Assembly: GCF_024124545.1 (NCBI RefSeq) | Contig: NZ_JAMXSF010000001.1 | Location: 558,001 to 622,000, forward strand | Source of the DNA: Pseudoalteromonas sp. XMcav2-N | GTDB lineage: Bacteria; Pseudomonadota; Gammaproteobacteria; Enterobacterales; Alteromonadaceae | DNA length: 64,000 nucleotides | Direction of reading: 5' to 3' | Shown: piece by piece, positions 8,674 through 16,038 of the stretch | How positions within the stretch are numbered: position 1 is the stretch's first letter | Layout of the letters: every line of letters begins with the position of its first letter | Program-made: the position numbers and the translations under genes | Notes under the pieces: model-generated | The model's database searches: none | Seen by the model: only the letters and a program-made list of their open reading frames with translations | What the model was told of the DNA's origin: nothing

Positions 8674-8865
8674 ATAGAGATCATCTGTGCGCTTCTGTGC
8701 ACACTGGGTTAACCTGACCTGTTCCTGAATTTGAACGATTTCCATACACTTTTTCACACACTCAACATGACTTTAGCGTTACAGTTAATAGCACACCATC
8801 TGACTCTATGCTCTGCGCTGGAGCTGGACCAGGAAGTCAACTAATAAAAGTATCGAGGAACGAAC

Positions 8866-9453
8866 GTGAACAAGTTACTTGTCGGAATTTTCTTATTGCT
8901 GTTTTCATCCCTGACATGGGCCTCTAAAGCACCCTTGGCGCTCATCAATGAGGTGGGGGAAACCCTGTTTTCAGATATCAAACAAATCAATCAGGATGGT
9001 CAGGCGAGCCCACAAGAAATGCGTAAATTAGTGAGGACACACCTGATGTCACATATTGATATTCGGTTTGTGTCCTATAAGTTGCTGGGCAAACACATTA
9101 AAGGTCTTACAAAACCGGAGGCTGTTGCGTTTATTTCGGCGGTTGAACATTATCTGGAAGTGAGCTACGCAAGCGCGCTGAAGCAATACAAAGGCCAGCA
9201 GGTAAAGTTTGAGTCTATGCCCATGGATGAACAAAGCAAGTATGCAACCGTCAAAGCGGTAATTAAGCAACCTGCGGGTCCTGATATTGATATTCACTTT
9301 AAGTTTCGCAAAAGTAAAAAAGGGCAATGGCGGGTGTATGACCTGGTTGCGGAGGGAATTTCTTTACTAAGTGCGAAACAAAAAGAAATCTCGGTGCGTA
9401 TTTCACAGGTCGGTCTGGCTGAGGTGACGGCTGAGCTGAATGCTAAAAGCTAA
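8866..9453 (+). CDS. MlaC / Ttg2D family periplasmic protein
   Basis: 195 residues. Signal peptide 1-19 (MNKLLVGIFLLLFSSLTWA). The mature protein has the MlaC pattern: MRKLVRTHLMSHIDIRFVSYKLLGKHIKGLT, followed by helix AVAFISAVEHYLEVSYASAL, then the strands VKAVIKQ, IDIHFKFRKSKKGQWRVYDLVAEGISLL. In MlaC this fold carries phospholipids between the outer-membrane MlaA complex and the inner-membrane MlaFEDB transporter. No mlaA, B, D, E or F gene is nearby, so this is an orphan copy and its ligand and partner are uncertain. SD GAGG precedes GTG 8866. Confidence 0.85.
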   Translation: MNKLLVGIFLLLFSSLTWASKAPLALINEVGETLFSDIKQINQDGQASPQEMRKLVRTHLMSHIDIRFVSYKLLGKHIKGLTKPEAVAFISAVEHYLEVSYASALKQYKGQQVKFESMPMDEQSKYATVKAVIKQPAGPDIDIHFKFRKSKKGQWRVYDLVAEGISLLSAKQKEISVRISQVGLAEVTAELNAKS

Positions 9454-9454
9454 T

Positions 9455-9478
9455 TGAGTAGCCATTGTTGGCTACTCA
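9455..9478. terminator. Hairpin between convergent genes, terminator-like
   Basis: TGAGTAGCCA / TGGCTACTCA is a perfect 10-pair stem with a TTGT loop, directly behind the MlaC-like stop. It has no U-tract on either side, so termination strength is uncertain. Confidence 0.5.
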
Positions 9479-9501
9479 GGCTGAGATAAATCTGTATGAC
9501 G

Positions 9502-10308
9502 TTAGAAATCTCTCGGGGAGAGAAACTCCCCGCTGCTGATCTTTTCCCAGGTTTCTGCTGCCAGGGTATCCAAAGCACCCAAATCTTTGCCGCTTGCGGA
9601 AAGTTTATGTTCTAACGGCAGAATATCAATATCCTCAAAACCAGATAGCTGTGCCACGCGGGCAAAGATATATGCATGCTTATACTTGTGCTGCTTATAA
9701 AAAATACTCACCATGCTGGCAAATACCTCAGGATCCGGAGTTTCTCCTGCTTTGTTAAGTTCAAGCACTTGGTACAGAATATCAATGGTTTTGTCGTCGT
9801 CTATTTTCGCGTAAAAAGTAGCAAGAAACAGCTGTATTTCCGGGTCACTTTTCACATTGTCCTGATCTTGCATATTCAACAGCTTGTTCAGTGCGAGCCG
9901 GTTGTTCTGTCTGGACCAGTGGTAATAAAGCAGGCCAGGGTGCTCCGTATTAACTGTGTCCTGATAAATGCGAGTCATTTCTTTAAGGCTGGTCAGATGA
10001 CCTTCAACGCGTGACGTGGTTTTTTCTTTTAGTTTGATATGCTCAATTTGCGCGGCCAGAGAAACACACTCGTTATATTGTTCAAAATTTTTCAGCAACG
10101 TGTATCGGTTGTCATCAGTAGGCGCTTTGTATTCTTGATAGCGCGCAAAAATCACCTCTGCGCGTTCCTCTTTACAATGGCTATCTTTGTTGAGATCTTC
10201 ACAAAACCCAGGGGTCTCAGTGCAGATTTTATTCAGCGTGATTGTGTCATCGCAGCCACTGAGCAACGCTGTCGTAATACACAGGCCTGATATTAGCCAC
10301 CACCTCAT
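9502..10308 (-). CDS. DUF2989 lipoprotein
   Basis: The frame opens at 10374, but ATG 10308 starts a lipoprotein signal (MRWWLISGLCITTALLSGC, lipobox LSGC, Cys19), and GGAG lies upstream, so 268 residues. The mature part has a Cys-rich beginning (KICTETPGFCEDLNKDSHC) followed by helical repeats that look TPR-like (LLYYHWSRQNNRLALNKLLNMQ, IQLFLATFYAKIDDDKTIDILYQVLELNKAG, ASMVSIFYKQHKYKHAYIFARVAQLSG). These match the DUF2989 family of gammaproteobacterial lipoproteins; the function is not known. Probably anchored in the outer membrane, as Asp is not at +2 of... the mature sequence begins Cys-Asp-Asp, which in E. coli would favour inner-membrane retention instead. Monocistronic. Confidence 0.8.
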   Translation of the reverse strand: MRWWLISGLCITTALLSGCDDTITLNKICTETPGFCEDLNKDSHCKEERAEVIFARYQEYKAPTDDNRYTLLKNFEQYNECVSLAAQIEHIKLKEKTTSRVEGHLTSLKEMTRIYQDTVNTEHPGLLYYHWSRQNNRLALNKLLNMQDQDNVKSDPEIQLFLATFYAKIDDDKTIDILYQVLELNKAGETPDPEVFASMVSIFYKQHKYKHAYIFARVAQLSGFEDIDILPLEHKLSASGKDLGALDTLAAETWEKISSGEFLSPRDF

Positions 10309-10641
10309 TGTTGTACGTTCTCCAAGTCTTTGTTGTTGCGCGTGTATAGTACCAATTTCGACAATTCTGGCCACCCTTTATTTACCTCAAGTGTAGCAAG
10401 GGATTGCGACCAAAGCGTGTCTCAGCTGTTTTTCTTATATTTTAATGCTTATATGGCAGGTCAAACTATGTGAGGTTAACTGTGGAGTTAATTTTACAGT
10501 AACAAATCTCAGTAAGTGGTGGAGAATTGCAGCCATTTCAATTAAAATGTCGCTGCCTTGGGGCCTGTTGACTCTCAAATTATGCAATACATCAGGCTCG
10601 GTTAGGCTATCCGTTCAAAAATTGTTTATTAGGCAGAAAAA

Positions 10642-12087
10642 ATGACCTCATCTCACGAGCAAGAATATCAAAACAGCTGGCAAGAACGTCAAGACTACGC
10701 AGAAAGCATGCAACCGATCATTGGTCGTTTGTATCGTAATCTGGGTGTTGAAATTGCGGTTTATGGCCGTCCTCTTGTAAATACCAGCACTATCGATGTT
10801 ATTAAAGCCCATAAGACAGTTGCACGTTTCGAAGAAACTAAACTGCGTTTGCGCGAGAGCTTCCCTTTCCTGGAAGCCATCAGCAAGATGGAACTGGCAC
10901 CTGGCCGTGTTGACTTAGGTAAACTGGCATATGCTTACATTTATAAAAATGCAGGTGAAGGTCGTTCAATCGAAGAATACCTGAACGCTGAGCTTGCTGA
11001 TCTGCTTAATACAGGCAACCGTCCGGCCCCTCGCGACGTTGTTCTGTATGGTTTTGGCCGCATCGGTCGTCTGTTGGCGCGTTTGTTGATTGAACGCGGC
11101 GGTTCTCACGCTGACCTGCGCCTGCGTGCAATTGTGGTACGTGGTGGTCGCGATGGTGACCTTGAAAAACGCGCAAGCTTGCTTCGTCGCGACTCAATTC
11201 ACGGTCCATTCAACGGTTCAATCACTGTTGACCATGAAAAAGGCGCTATTAAAGCAAACGGTAACTACATTCAGATTATTTATGCAAACTCTCCTGAGGA
11301 AGTGGATTACACTCAGTACGGTATCGAGAATGCACTGGTTGTAGATAACACGGGTGTATGGAAAGATGAAGACGGCCTTGGCAAACACCTGAAGTCTAAA
11401 GGCGCTTCCAAAGTACTTCTGACTGCACCAGCTAAAGGTGACATCAAGAACGTGGTTTACGGTGTTAACAATGTGGATATTCTGTCTGAAGACAAAATTG
11501 TGTCTGCTGCAAGCTGTACTACTAACGCCATCACGCCTGTACTTAAGGCACTAAACGACAAGTTTGGTATCAAGAATGGCCACGTTGAAACAGTTCACTC
11601 TTACACCAACGACCAAAACCTGATCGATAACTACCATAAAGCCGAGCGTCGTGGTCGCAGTGCCGCACTGAACATGGTTATCACTTCAACAGGTGCTGCT
11701 AAGGCTGTAGCAAAAGCATTGCCTGAGCTAGCTGGTAAACTAACGGGTAACGCAATCCGTGTTCCTACGCCAAACGTATCAATGGCTATTTTGAACCTGA
11801 ACCTGAATGCTGAAACAACGGCTGAGGAACTAAACGAGTTCCTGCGCGAAACATCTTTGCATTCTGAGCTTCGTGACCAAATCGATTACACTGCGTCGAC
11901 TGAAATTGTATCAACTGACCTGGTTGGTAGCCGCTACGCCGGTGTGGTTGACTCGCAAGCGACTATTGTTGACGGCGACCGTGTAGTACTTTACGTATGG
12001 TACGATAATGAGTTTGGCTACAGCTGTCAGGTTGTACGCGTAATGCGCGATATGGCTGAGGTGGAATTCCCGAGCCTGCCGCGTTAA
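10642..12087 (+). CDS. Glyceraldehyde-3-phosphate dehydrogenase, long form
   Basis: 481 residues, against about 330 for ordinary GapA; the extra 130 N-terminal residues (helical, EEYQNSWQERQDY to LLNTGNRPAP region) mark the long class found in Vibrio, Shewanella and Alteromonadales. The NAD-binding GFGRIGR starts at residue 137 and the catalytic Cys is in SCTTN (Cys292). It oxidises glyceraldehyde-3-phosphate with phosphate and NAD(P). Codon use is strongly biased (CGT, GGT, GAA), unlike its neighbours, suggesting high expression. It is monocistronic with its own strong terminator. Whether the enzyme serves glycolysis or gluconeogenesis cannot be read from the sequence. Confidence 0.95.
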   Translation: MTSSHEQEYQNSWQERQDYAESMQPIIGRLYRNLGVEIAVYGRPLVNTSTIDVIKAHKTVARFEETKLRLRESFPFLEAISKMELAPGRVDLGKLAYAYIYKNAGEGRSIEEYLNAELADLLNTGNRPAPRDVVLYGFGRIGRLLARLLIERGGSHADLRLRAIVVRGGRDGDLEKRASLLRRDSIHGPFNGSITVDHEKGAIKANGNYIQIIYANSPEEVDYTQYGIENALVVDNTGVWKDEDGLGKHLKSKGASKVLLTAPAKGDIKNVVYGVNNVDILSEDKIVSAASCTTNAITPVLKALNDKFGIKNGHVETVHSYTNDQNLIDNYHKAERRGRSAALNMVITSTGAAKAVAKALPELAGKLTGNAIRVPTPNVSMAILNLNLNAETTAEELNEFLRETSLHSELRDQIDYTASTEIVSTDLVGSRYAGVVDSQATIVDGDRVVLYVWYDNEFGYSCQVVRVMRDMAEVEFPSLPR

Positions 12088-12101
12088 TTCACGCTTTGTC
12101 C

Positions 12102-12129
12102 AAAAAAGCCAGCGATTGCTGGCTTTTTT
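12102..12129 (+). terminator. Intrinsic terminator of the GAPDH gene
   Basis: AAAAAAGCCAGC / GCTGGCTTTTTT, 6 GC-rich pairs extended by A-T pairs, GATT loop and a T-run. Confidence 0.9.
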
Positions 12130-12299
12130 TGTTTTTGTCTCGCACCAGGTGTGTTAGGCTTGCAGCAGATTTATTGCTACAAATCACTAACAAAAATCAT
12201 CAAGGTTAAAACAAAATACCTTGACTGTGTGACGTGCCGTCAGGCGCTTTGCTCATAACATCTGACGCAATGAGATGGTTTTTTTATTTAGGGTATATG

Positions 12300-13427
12300 A
12301 TGAAGATCACCAGTAATTTTGACAGCGGAAATATCAAAGTAATTTCTGCTGAGGCTCCACTAGATATTCAGCTGGAAATTAACCACGATAACGATTCTGA
12401 ATTTTTTCAATGGTTCCACTTCCGTCTTGAATCGACGCCATTTGTAGAACACAAGCTTCATATTAACAATCTGCAAAACTCGGCTTATCCAGAAGGGTGG
12501 GATGATTATCAGGCTGTGGCCTCTTATGACAGACAAACCTGGTTCCGGGTGCCGAGCACCTATCAGGATGGTCAGTTGGTGATCGACTTTGAACCTGAGT
12601 GTCATCATACTTATTTCGCTTATTTTGCTCCGTATAGTTATGAGCGTCATTTGGATCTGGTGTATTGGGCACAGAGCCATGATGCATGTCGCGTAGAAAC
12701 ACTGGGTGAAACTCTGGATGGCCGTGATATCAGTTTGCTGTGTGTCGGTGAGCCGGGAGATGAAAAGAAAAAAATCTGGATCACCGCACGTCAACACCCT
12801 GGTGAGACGATGGCAGAGTGGTTTGTAGAAGGCCTGCTGCACAAGTTGCTGGACGACGAAGATCCGCATGCTGCAGCTCTGTTGTCGAAAGCGGTGTTCT
12901 ACGTTGTGCCAAATATGAACCCGGATGGCAGCGTGCGCGGTCATTTGCGTACCAATGCCAAAGGGGTGAACCTTAATCGTGAGTGGCAAACGCCGTCGCT
13001 TGAAAACTCGCCTGAGGTTTTTCATGTGTTAAACAAAATGCATGAAACCGGCCTGGATTTGTATCTGGATATTCACGGTGACGAAGCGTTGCCCTACAAC
13101 TTTGTTGCAGGTAGCGAAGGGATCCCAAGTTATGATGCCCGTCTGGCTTCGCTGGAAGAGCAATTTAAGCAGGCTTTGTTGACTATTACACCAGAGTTTC
13201 AGGATGAGTTCGGCTACCCGAAAGACGAGCCAGGTCAGGCTAACCTGACTGTTGCATCTTGTGCTGTGGGCGAAGCCTTTAAAGCCCTGGCATATACCAT
13301 TGAGATGCCATTCAAGGACAATGCAAATTTACCTGATCCACATTATGGCTGGTCTGATCGCCGTTCATATCAGTTTGGTCAGGATACGTTAGCGGCCATC
13401 GTCAACGTGGTCGATAATCTGAGATAA
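12300..13427 (+). CDS. M14 zinc carboxypeptidase, cytosolic carboxypeptidase type
   Basis: The ATG at 12300 has AGGG 6 bases upstream and gives 375 residues; the frame is open further upstream without support. Residues 1-125 form a beta-rich N-terminal domain typical of the CCP/Nna1 group. The catalytic domain shows the zinc ligands HPGE (His166, Glu169) and the histidine of LDIHGDE (His259), substrate-binding NMNPDGSVRGHLRTN and NLNREW, and the catalytic glutamate in IEMPF (Glu335). No signal peptide, so cytoplasmic. In eukaryotes the group removes C-terminal glutamates from tubulin; bacterial substrates are unknown. It stands alone between the GAPDH and symporter genes. Confidence 0.9.
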   Translation: MKITSNFDSGNIKVISAEAPLDIQLEINHDNDSEFFQWFHFRLESTPFVEHKLHINNLQNSAYPEGWDDYQAVASYDRQTWFRVPSTYQDGQLVIDFEPECHHTYFAYFAPYSYERHLDLVYWAQSHDACRVETLGETLDGRDISLLCVGEPGDEKKKIWITARQHPGETMAEWFVEGLLHKLLDDEDPHAAALLSKAVFYVVPNMNPDGSVRGHLRTNAKGVNLNREWQTPSLENSPEVFHVLNKMHETGLDLYLDIHGDEALPYNFVAGSEGIPSYDARLASLEEQFKQALLTITPEFQDEFGYPKDEPGQANLTVASCAVGEAFKALAYTIEMPFKDNANLPDPHYGWSDRRSYQFGQDTLAAIVNVVDNLR

Positions 13428-13435
13428 TCATCATC

Positions 13436-13460
13436 ACAGGCAACCTCATGGGTTGCCTGT
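13436..13460 (+). terminator. Hairpin between carboxypeptidase and symporter genes
   Basis: ACAGGCAACC / GGTTGCCTGT, 10 perfect pairs around a TCATG loop, 9 bases behind the stop. The following T-run is short, so it is a moderate terminator. Confidence 0.65.
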
Positions 13461-13494
13461 TTGCATATAATAACAACGAAGAAGAGGAAGAGTC

Positions 13495-15225
13495 GTGGAC
13501 GCGTTAGGAAGTTTTCTGGATAGTCTGGATGCCTTGTTAGGGGGCTCCTGGTGGTTCCCCTATGTATTACTTGGAGTGGGTCTGTTTTTTACCCTGTATT
13601 TAAAGTTCCCACAGATCCGGTATTTCAAGCATGCCTGCAAAATTGTCACCGGTAAATACGATAAGAAAAGTCATGAAGGGGACACGACGCACTTCCAGGC
13701 CCTGTCAACTGCTCTGTCAGGGACAGTCGGTACTGGTAACATCGGTGGTGTGGCACTGGCAATTTCAATTGGTGGTCCGGCAGCCTTATTCTGGATGTGG
13801 ATGACCGCATTTTTTGGTATGACGACCAAGTTTGTTGAGGTGACCTTATCGCACAAGTACCGTACCAAAGCAGAAGATGGCACTATGGCCGGTGGCCCCA
13901 TGTACTATATGGACCGCCGCCTGAATATGAAATGGCTGGCAGTGTTGTTTGCAATTGCAACCGTGATTAGCTCATTCGGCACAGGTAGCTTACCGCAGAT
14001 CAACAACATCGCACAGGGTATGGAAGCGACCTTCAATATTGAACCTATGGTCACCGGCGCGGTGCTATCTATCTTACTTGCCTTAGTTATTCTTGGTGGT
14101 ATCAAGCGTATTGCAGCGATCACCTCTCGGGTCGTACCTTTAATGGCGGCAGTTTATATCATCGGTGCATTGGCCGTTATTCTGTATAACGCTGAAAACA
14201 TTATACCGTCTTTTGCTGCAGTATTTATGAATGCGTTCAGTGGTTCGGCTGCTGTGGGTGGCTTCCTGGGCGCATCTTTTGCTTATGCCTTTAACCGGGG
14301 TGTCAACCGCGGTCTGTTTTCGAACGAAGCAGGTCAGGGTTCAGCACCGATTGCGCACGCATCTGCCAAAGCAGATGAGCCGGTTTCTGAAGGTATGGTC
14401 TCTATTCTGGAGCCCTTCATTGATACCATAGTGATCTGTACGCTGACCGGTTTGGTTATCTTGTCCTCTGGTGTGTGGACAGAAAAGTTCGAAACGACCT
14501 TTGAGCGTTCATCAATGACCATAGTGCACGGCAACTATGTTGAATCGAACGACAGTGACCGGGAAGAATTATACAAATACCTCAATGGGATTGATGGTCA
14601 TAGTGTTGAGGCATACAGTGGTAACATCCGTGTTGTCGAAGGTGTTGCGGTCAACAAAGACTTTACTGTCATTCACTCGCGCTCAATCGGTGAAGATATC
14701 CGTTTTGGGATCACGGCGAAACACCGTTATACCGGGACTGTTGAAGTCGACAAGGGCATGCTGGTCGATAACAGTATTAGCATTAAAGGTAAGTCACTGG
14801 TTCACTCCGCTGAGCTGACAACCAAGGCATTTACGCGAGGCTTCTTTGGGGAAAATGGCCAGTATATAGTTTCTATTGGTCTGCTGTTATTTGCATTTTC
14901 TACGGCAATTGCCTGGTCATATTATGGTGACCGAGCAATGACGTATTTGTTGGGCTCACGTTCGGTAATGCCATATCGTGTTTTCTATGTAGCAGGGTTC
15001 TTCTGGGCATCATTTGCAGATACAACCTTGATCTGGAAGTTGGCAGCGGTCGGCATTGTTGTAATGACGCTGCCAAACCTGTTCGGGATCATGTTGCTGC
15101 GTAAAGAAATGAAAGACTCTGTTGATGAGTATTGGGACAAGTTCGATAAAGAGCAGAGCCAGTCTGAAGGAAATACCGGGGTACAAAAAGACAATTCAAT
15201 GCATTTCCAAAAAGACAAACCTTAA
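13495..15225 (+). CDS. AGCS family sodium:alanine/glycine symporter with an extra internal segment
   Basis: 576 residues from GTG 13495 (GAAGAGGAAGAG upstream). Signatures: [77 protein letters not shown]. It imports a small neutral amino acid with Na+. Most family members have about 440-490 residues; here residues about 330-437 form a polar stretch ([12 protein letters not shown] to SAELTTKAF) between two membrane helices that would place a soluble domain on one side of the membrane. The rest (11 or so helices) is normal. Ends in a C-terminal polar tail. Monocistronic. Confidence 0.92.
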   Translation: MDALGSFLDSLDALLGGSWWFPYVLLGVGLFFTLYLKFPQIRYFKHACKIVTGKYDKKSHEGDTTHFQALSTALSGTVGTGNIGGVALAISIGGPAALFWMWMTAFFGMTTKFVEVTLSHKYRTKAEDGTMAGGPMYYMDRRLNMKWLAVLFAIATVISSFGTGSLPQINNIAQGMEATFNIEPMVTGAVLSILLALVILGGIKRIAAITSRVVPLMAAVYIIGALAVILYNAENIIPSFAAVFMNAFSGSAAVGGFLGASFAYAFNRGVNRGLFSNEAGQGSAPIAHASAKADEPVSEGMVSILEPFIDTIVICTLTGLVILSSGVWTEKFETTFERSSMTIVHGNYVESNDSDREELYKYLNGIDGHSVEAYSGNIRVVEGVAVNKDFTVIHSRSIGEDIRFGITAKHRYTGTVEVDKGMLVDNSISIKGKSLVHSAELTTKAFTRGFFGENGQYIVSIGLLLFAFSTAIAWSYYGDRAMTYLLGSRSVMPYRVFYVAGFFWASFADTTLIWKLAAVGIVVMTLPNLFGIMLLRKEMKDSVDEYWDKFDKEQSQSEGNTGVQKDNSMHFQKDKP

Positions 15226-15241
15226 TAAACCAAGTAGAATA

Positions 15242-15266
15242 GGGCGCCACATGGCGCCTTATTTTT
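15242..15266 (+). terminator. Intrinsic terminator of the symporter gene
   Basis: AGGGCGCC-ACAT-GGCGCCTT stem with a T-run (ATTTTTT) directly behind. Confidence 0.85.
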
Positions 15267-15427
15267 TGGTCTTACTCTTTATGAAGCAGTCGTACCACAG
15301 GGGCTTACTATTGCTTGATTTGACAGCAGCTTTTTGCTCAGTCAGCGCGATACTAAGTACTCAGGTATCAGCACTCTAAAGGTGGCCGGCGTGTAAATGC
15401 TAGTTTTTCGTTAGGAGTCACTCGAGT

Positions 15428-15754
15428 ATGGCAATTGCCCAATGCCCCAGTTGTAACAAGCCCATTTCTTCTATGCACAAAACCTGCCCAAATTGTCATT
15501 TTGATCTTGCGAATATGGATGAGGAATCTCTGTACAGAGAAACGGTTCGCAGACGAATTAAGAAACAGCAAACTATTATGAATTATTCATTTTTGGCGCT
15601 GATCTTATTTCTCGGAGGGTTCTTATACCTTTACTGGCAGCAGCCTGTAGAAGGGACATGGGAAATGTTGGCAGCCAAGGGCGCAATTGGTGTTGGCCTG
15701 GTTTGGTATTTGGTAAACCGAGTGATTTTAGTGGTACTGAAAAAGAAAAAGTGA
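15428..15754 (+). CDS. Small membrane protein with N-terminal zinc ribbon
   Basis: 108 residues. The N-terminal CPSC ... CPNC pairs (Cys6, Cys9 and Cys22, Cys25 region) form a zinc ribbon. A charged linker follows, then two membrane helices (about 58-76 and 83-103) and a KKKK tail. AGGAG lies 11 bases before ATG 15428. It is the first gene of an operon with a YeaC-like gene 2 bases behind its stop and a DUF349 gene. Function unknown; the ribbon suggests binding of a protein or nucleic acid near the membrane. Confidence 0.75.
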   Translation: MAIAQCPSCNKPISSMHKTCPNCHFDLANMDEESLYRETVRRRIKKQQTIMNYSFLALILFLGGFLYLYWQQPVEGTWEMLAAKGAIGVGLVWYLVNRVILVVLKKKK

Positions 15755-15756
15755 AC

Positions 15757-16038
15757 ATGAATATAGACAGTTTAGTTAAAAATATAACGCCGGAACTTTA
15801 TGAGCGACTGCAGTATGGCGCCGCTACCGGGCGCTGGCCGGATGGTACCGAGCTGAGTGATGCGCAAAAAGAACAAACAGTTCAGCTGGTCATGTTATAT
15901 CAGGCAAAAGTGGCCAAAAGCACAGAGCAGTTCACTATCAATGAGCAAGGTGAAATGGTGCAAAAATCCAAACGCGAGTTGCAACAAGAATTTAAAGCAG
16001 ACAATGAAATAGCCAGGTTTAGCGAAAATGATCTTTAA
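15757..16038 (+). CDS. yeaC: DUF1315 (YeaC) family protein
   Basis: The ATG at 15757 lies 2 bases behind the zinc-ribbon stop and gives 93 residues; the frame is also open upstream but overlaps the previous gene. MNIDSLVKNITPELYERLQYGAATGRWPDGTELSDAQKEQ is characteristic of E. coli YeaC, a short DUF1315 protein of unknown function. The tail (QKSKRELQQEFKADNEIARF) is helical. No signal peptide. The 3' end overlaps the start of the DUF349 gene by 11 bases, which indicates translational coupling. Confidence 0.88.
   Translation: MNIDSLVKNITPELYERLQYGAATGRWPDGTELSDAQKEQTVQLVMLYQAKVAKSTEQFTINEQGEMVQKSKRELQQEFKADNEIARFSENDL

Noticed and set aside
8767..8844. 25-residue ORF upstream of the MlaC-like gene
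   Set aside because: Short, no ribosome binding site, no clear features.
10445..10645. 66-residue frame before GAPDH
   Set aside because: Lies in the promoter region, unlike a protein in composition; no ribosome binding site.
13428..13494. Glycine riboswitch before the AGCS symporter
   Set aside because: Only 67 bases between genes, most of them a terminator hairpin; too short.
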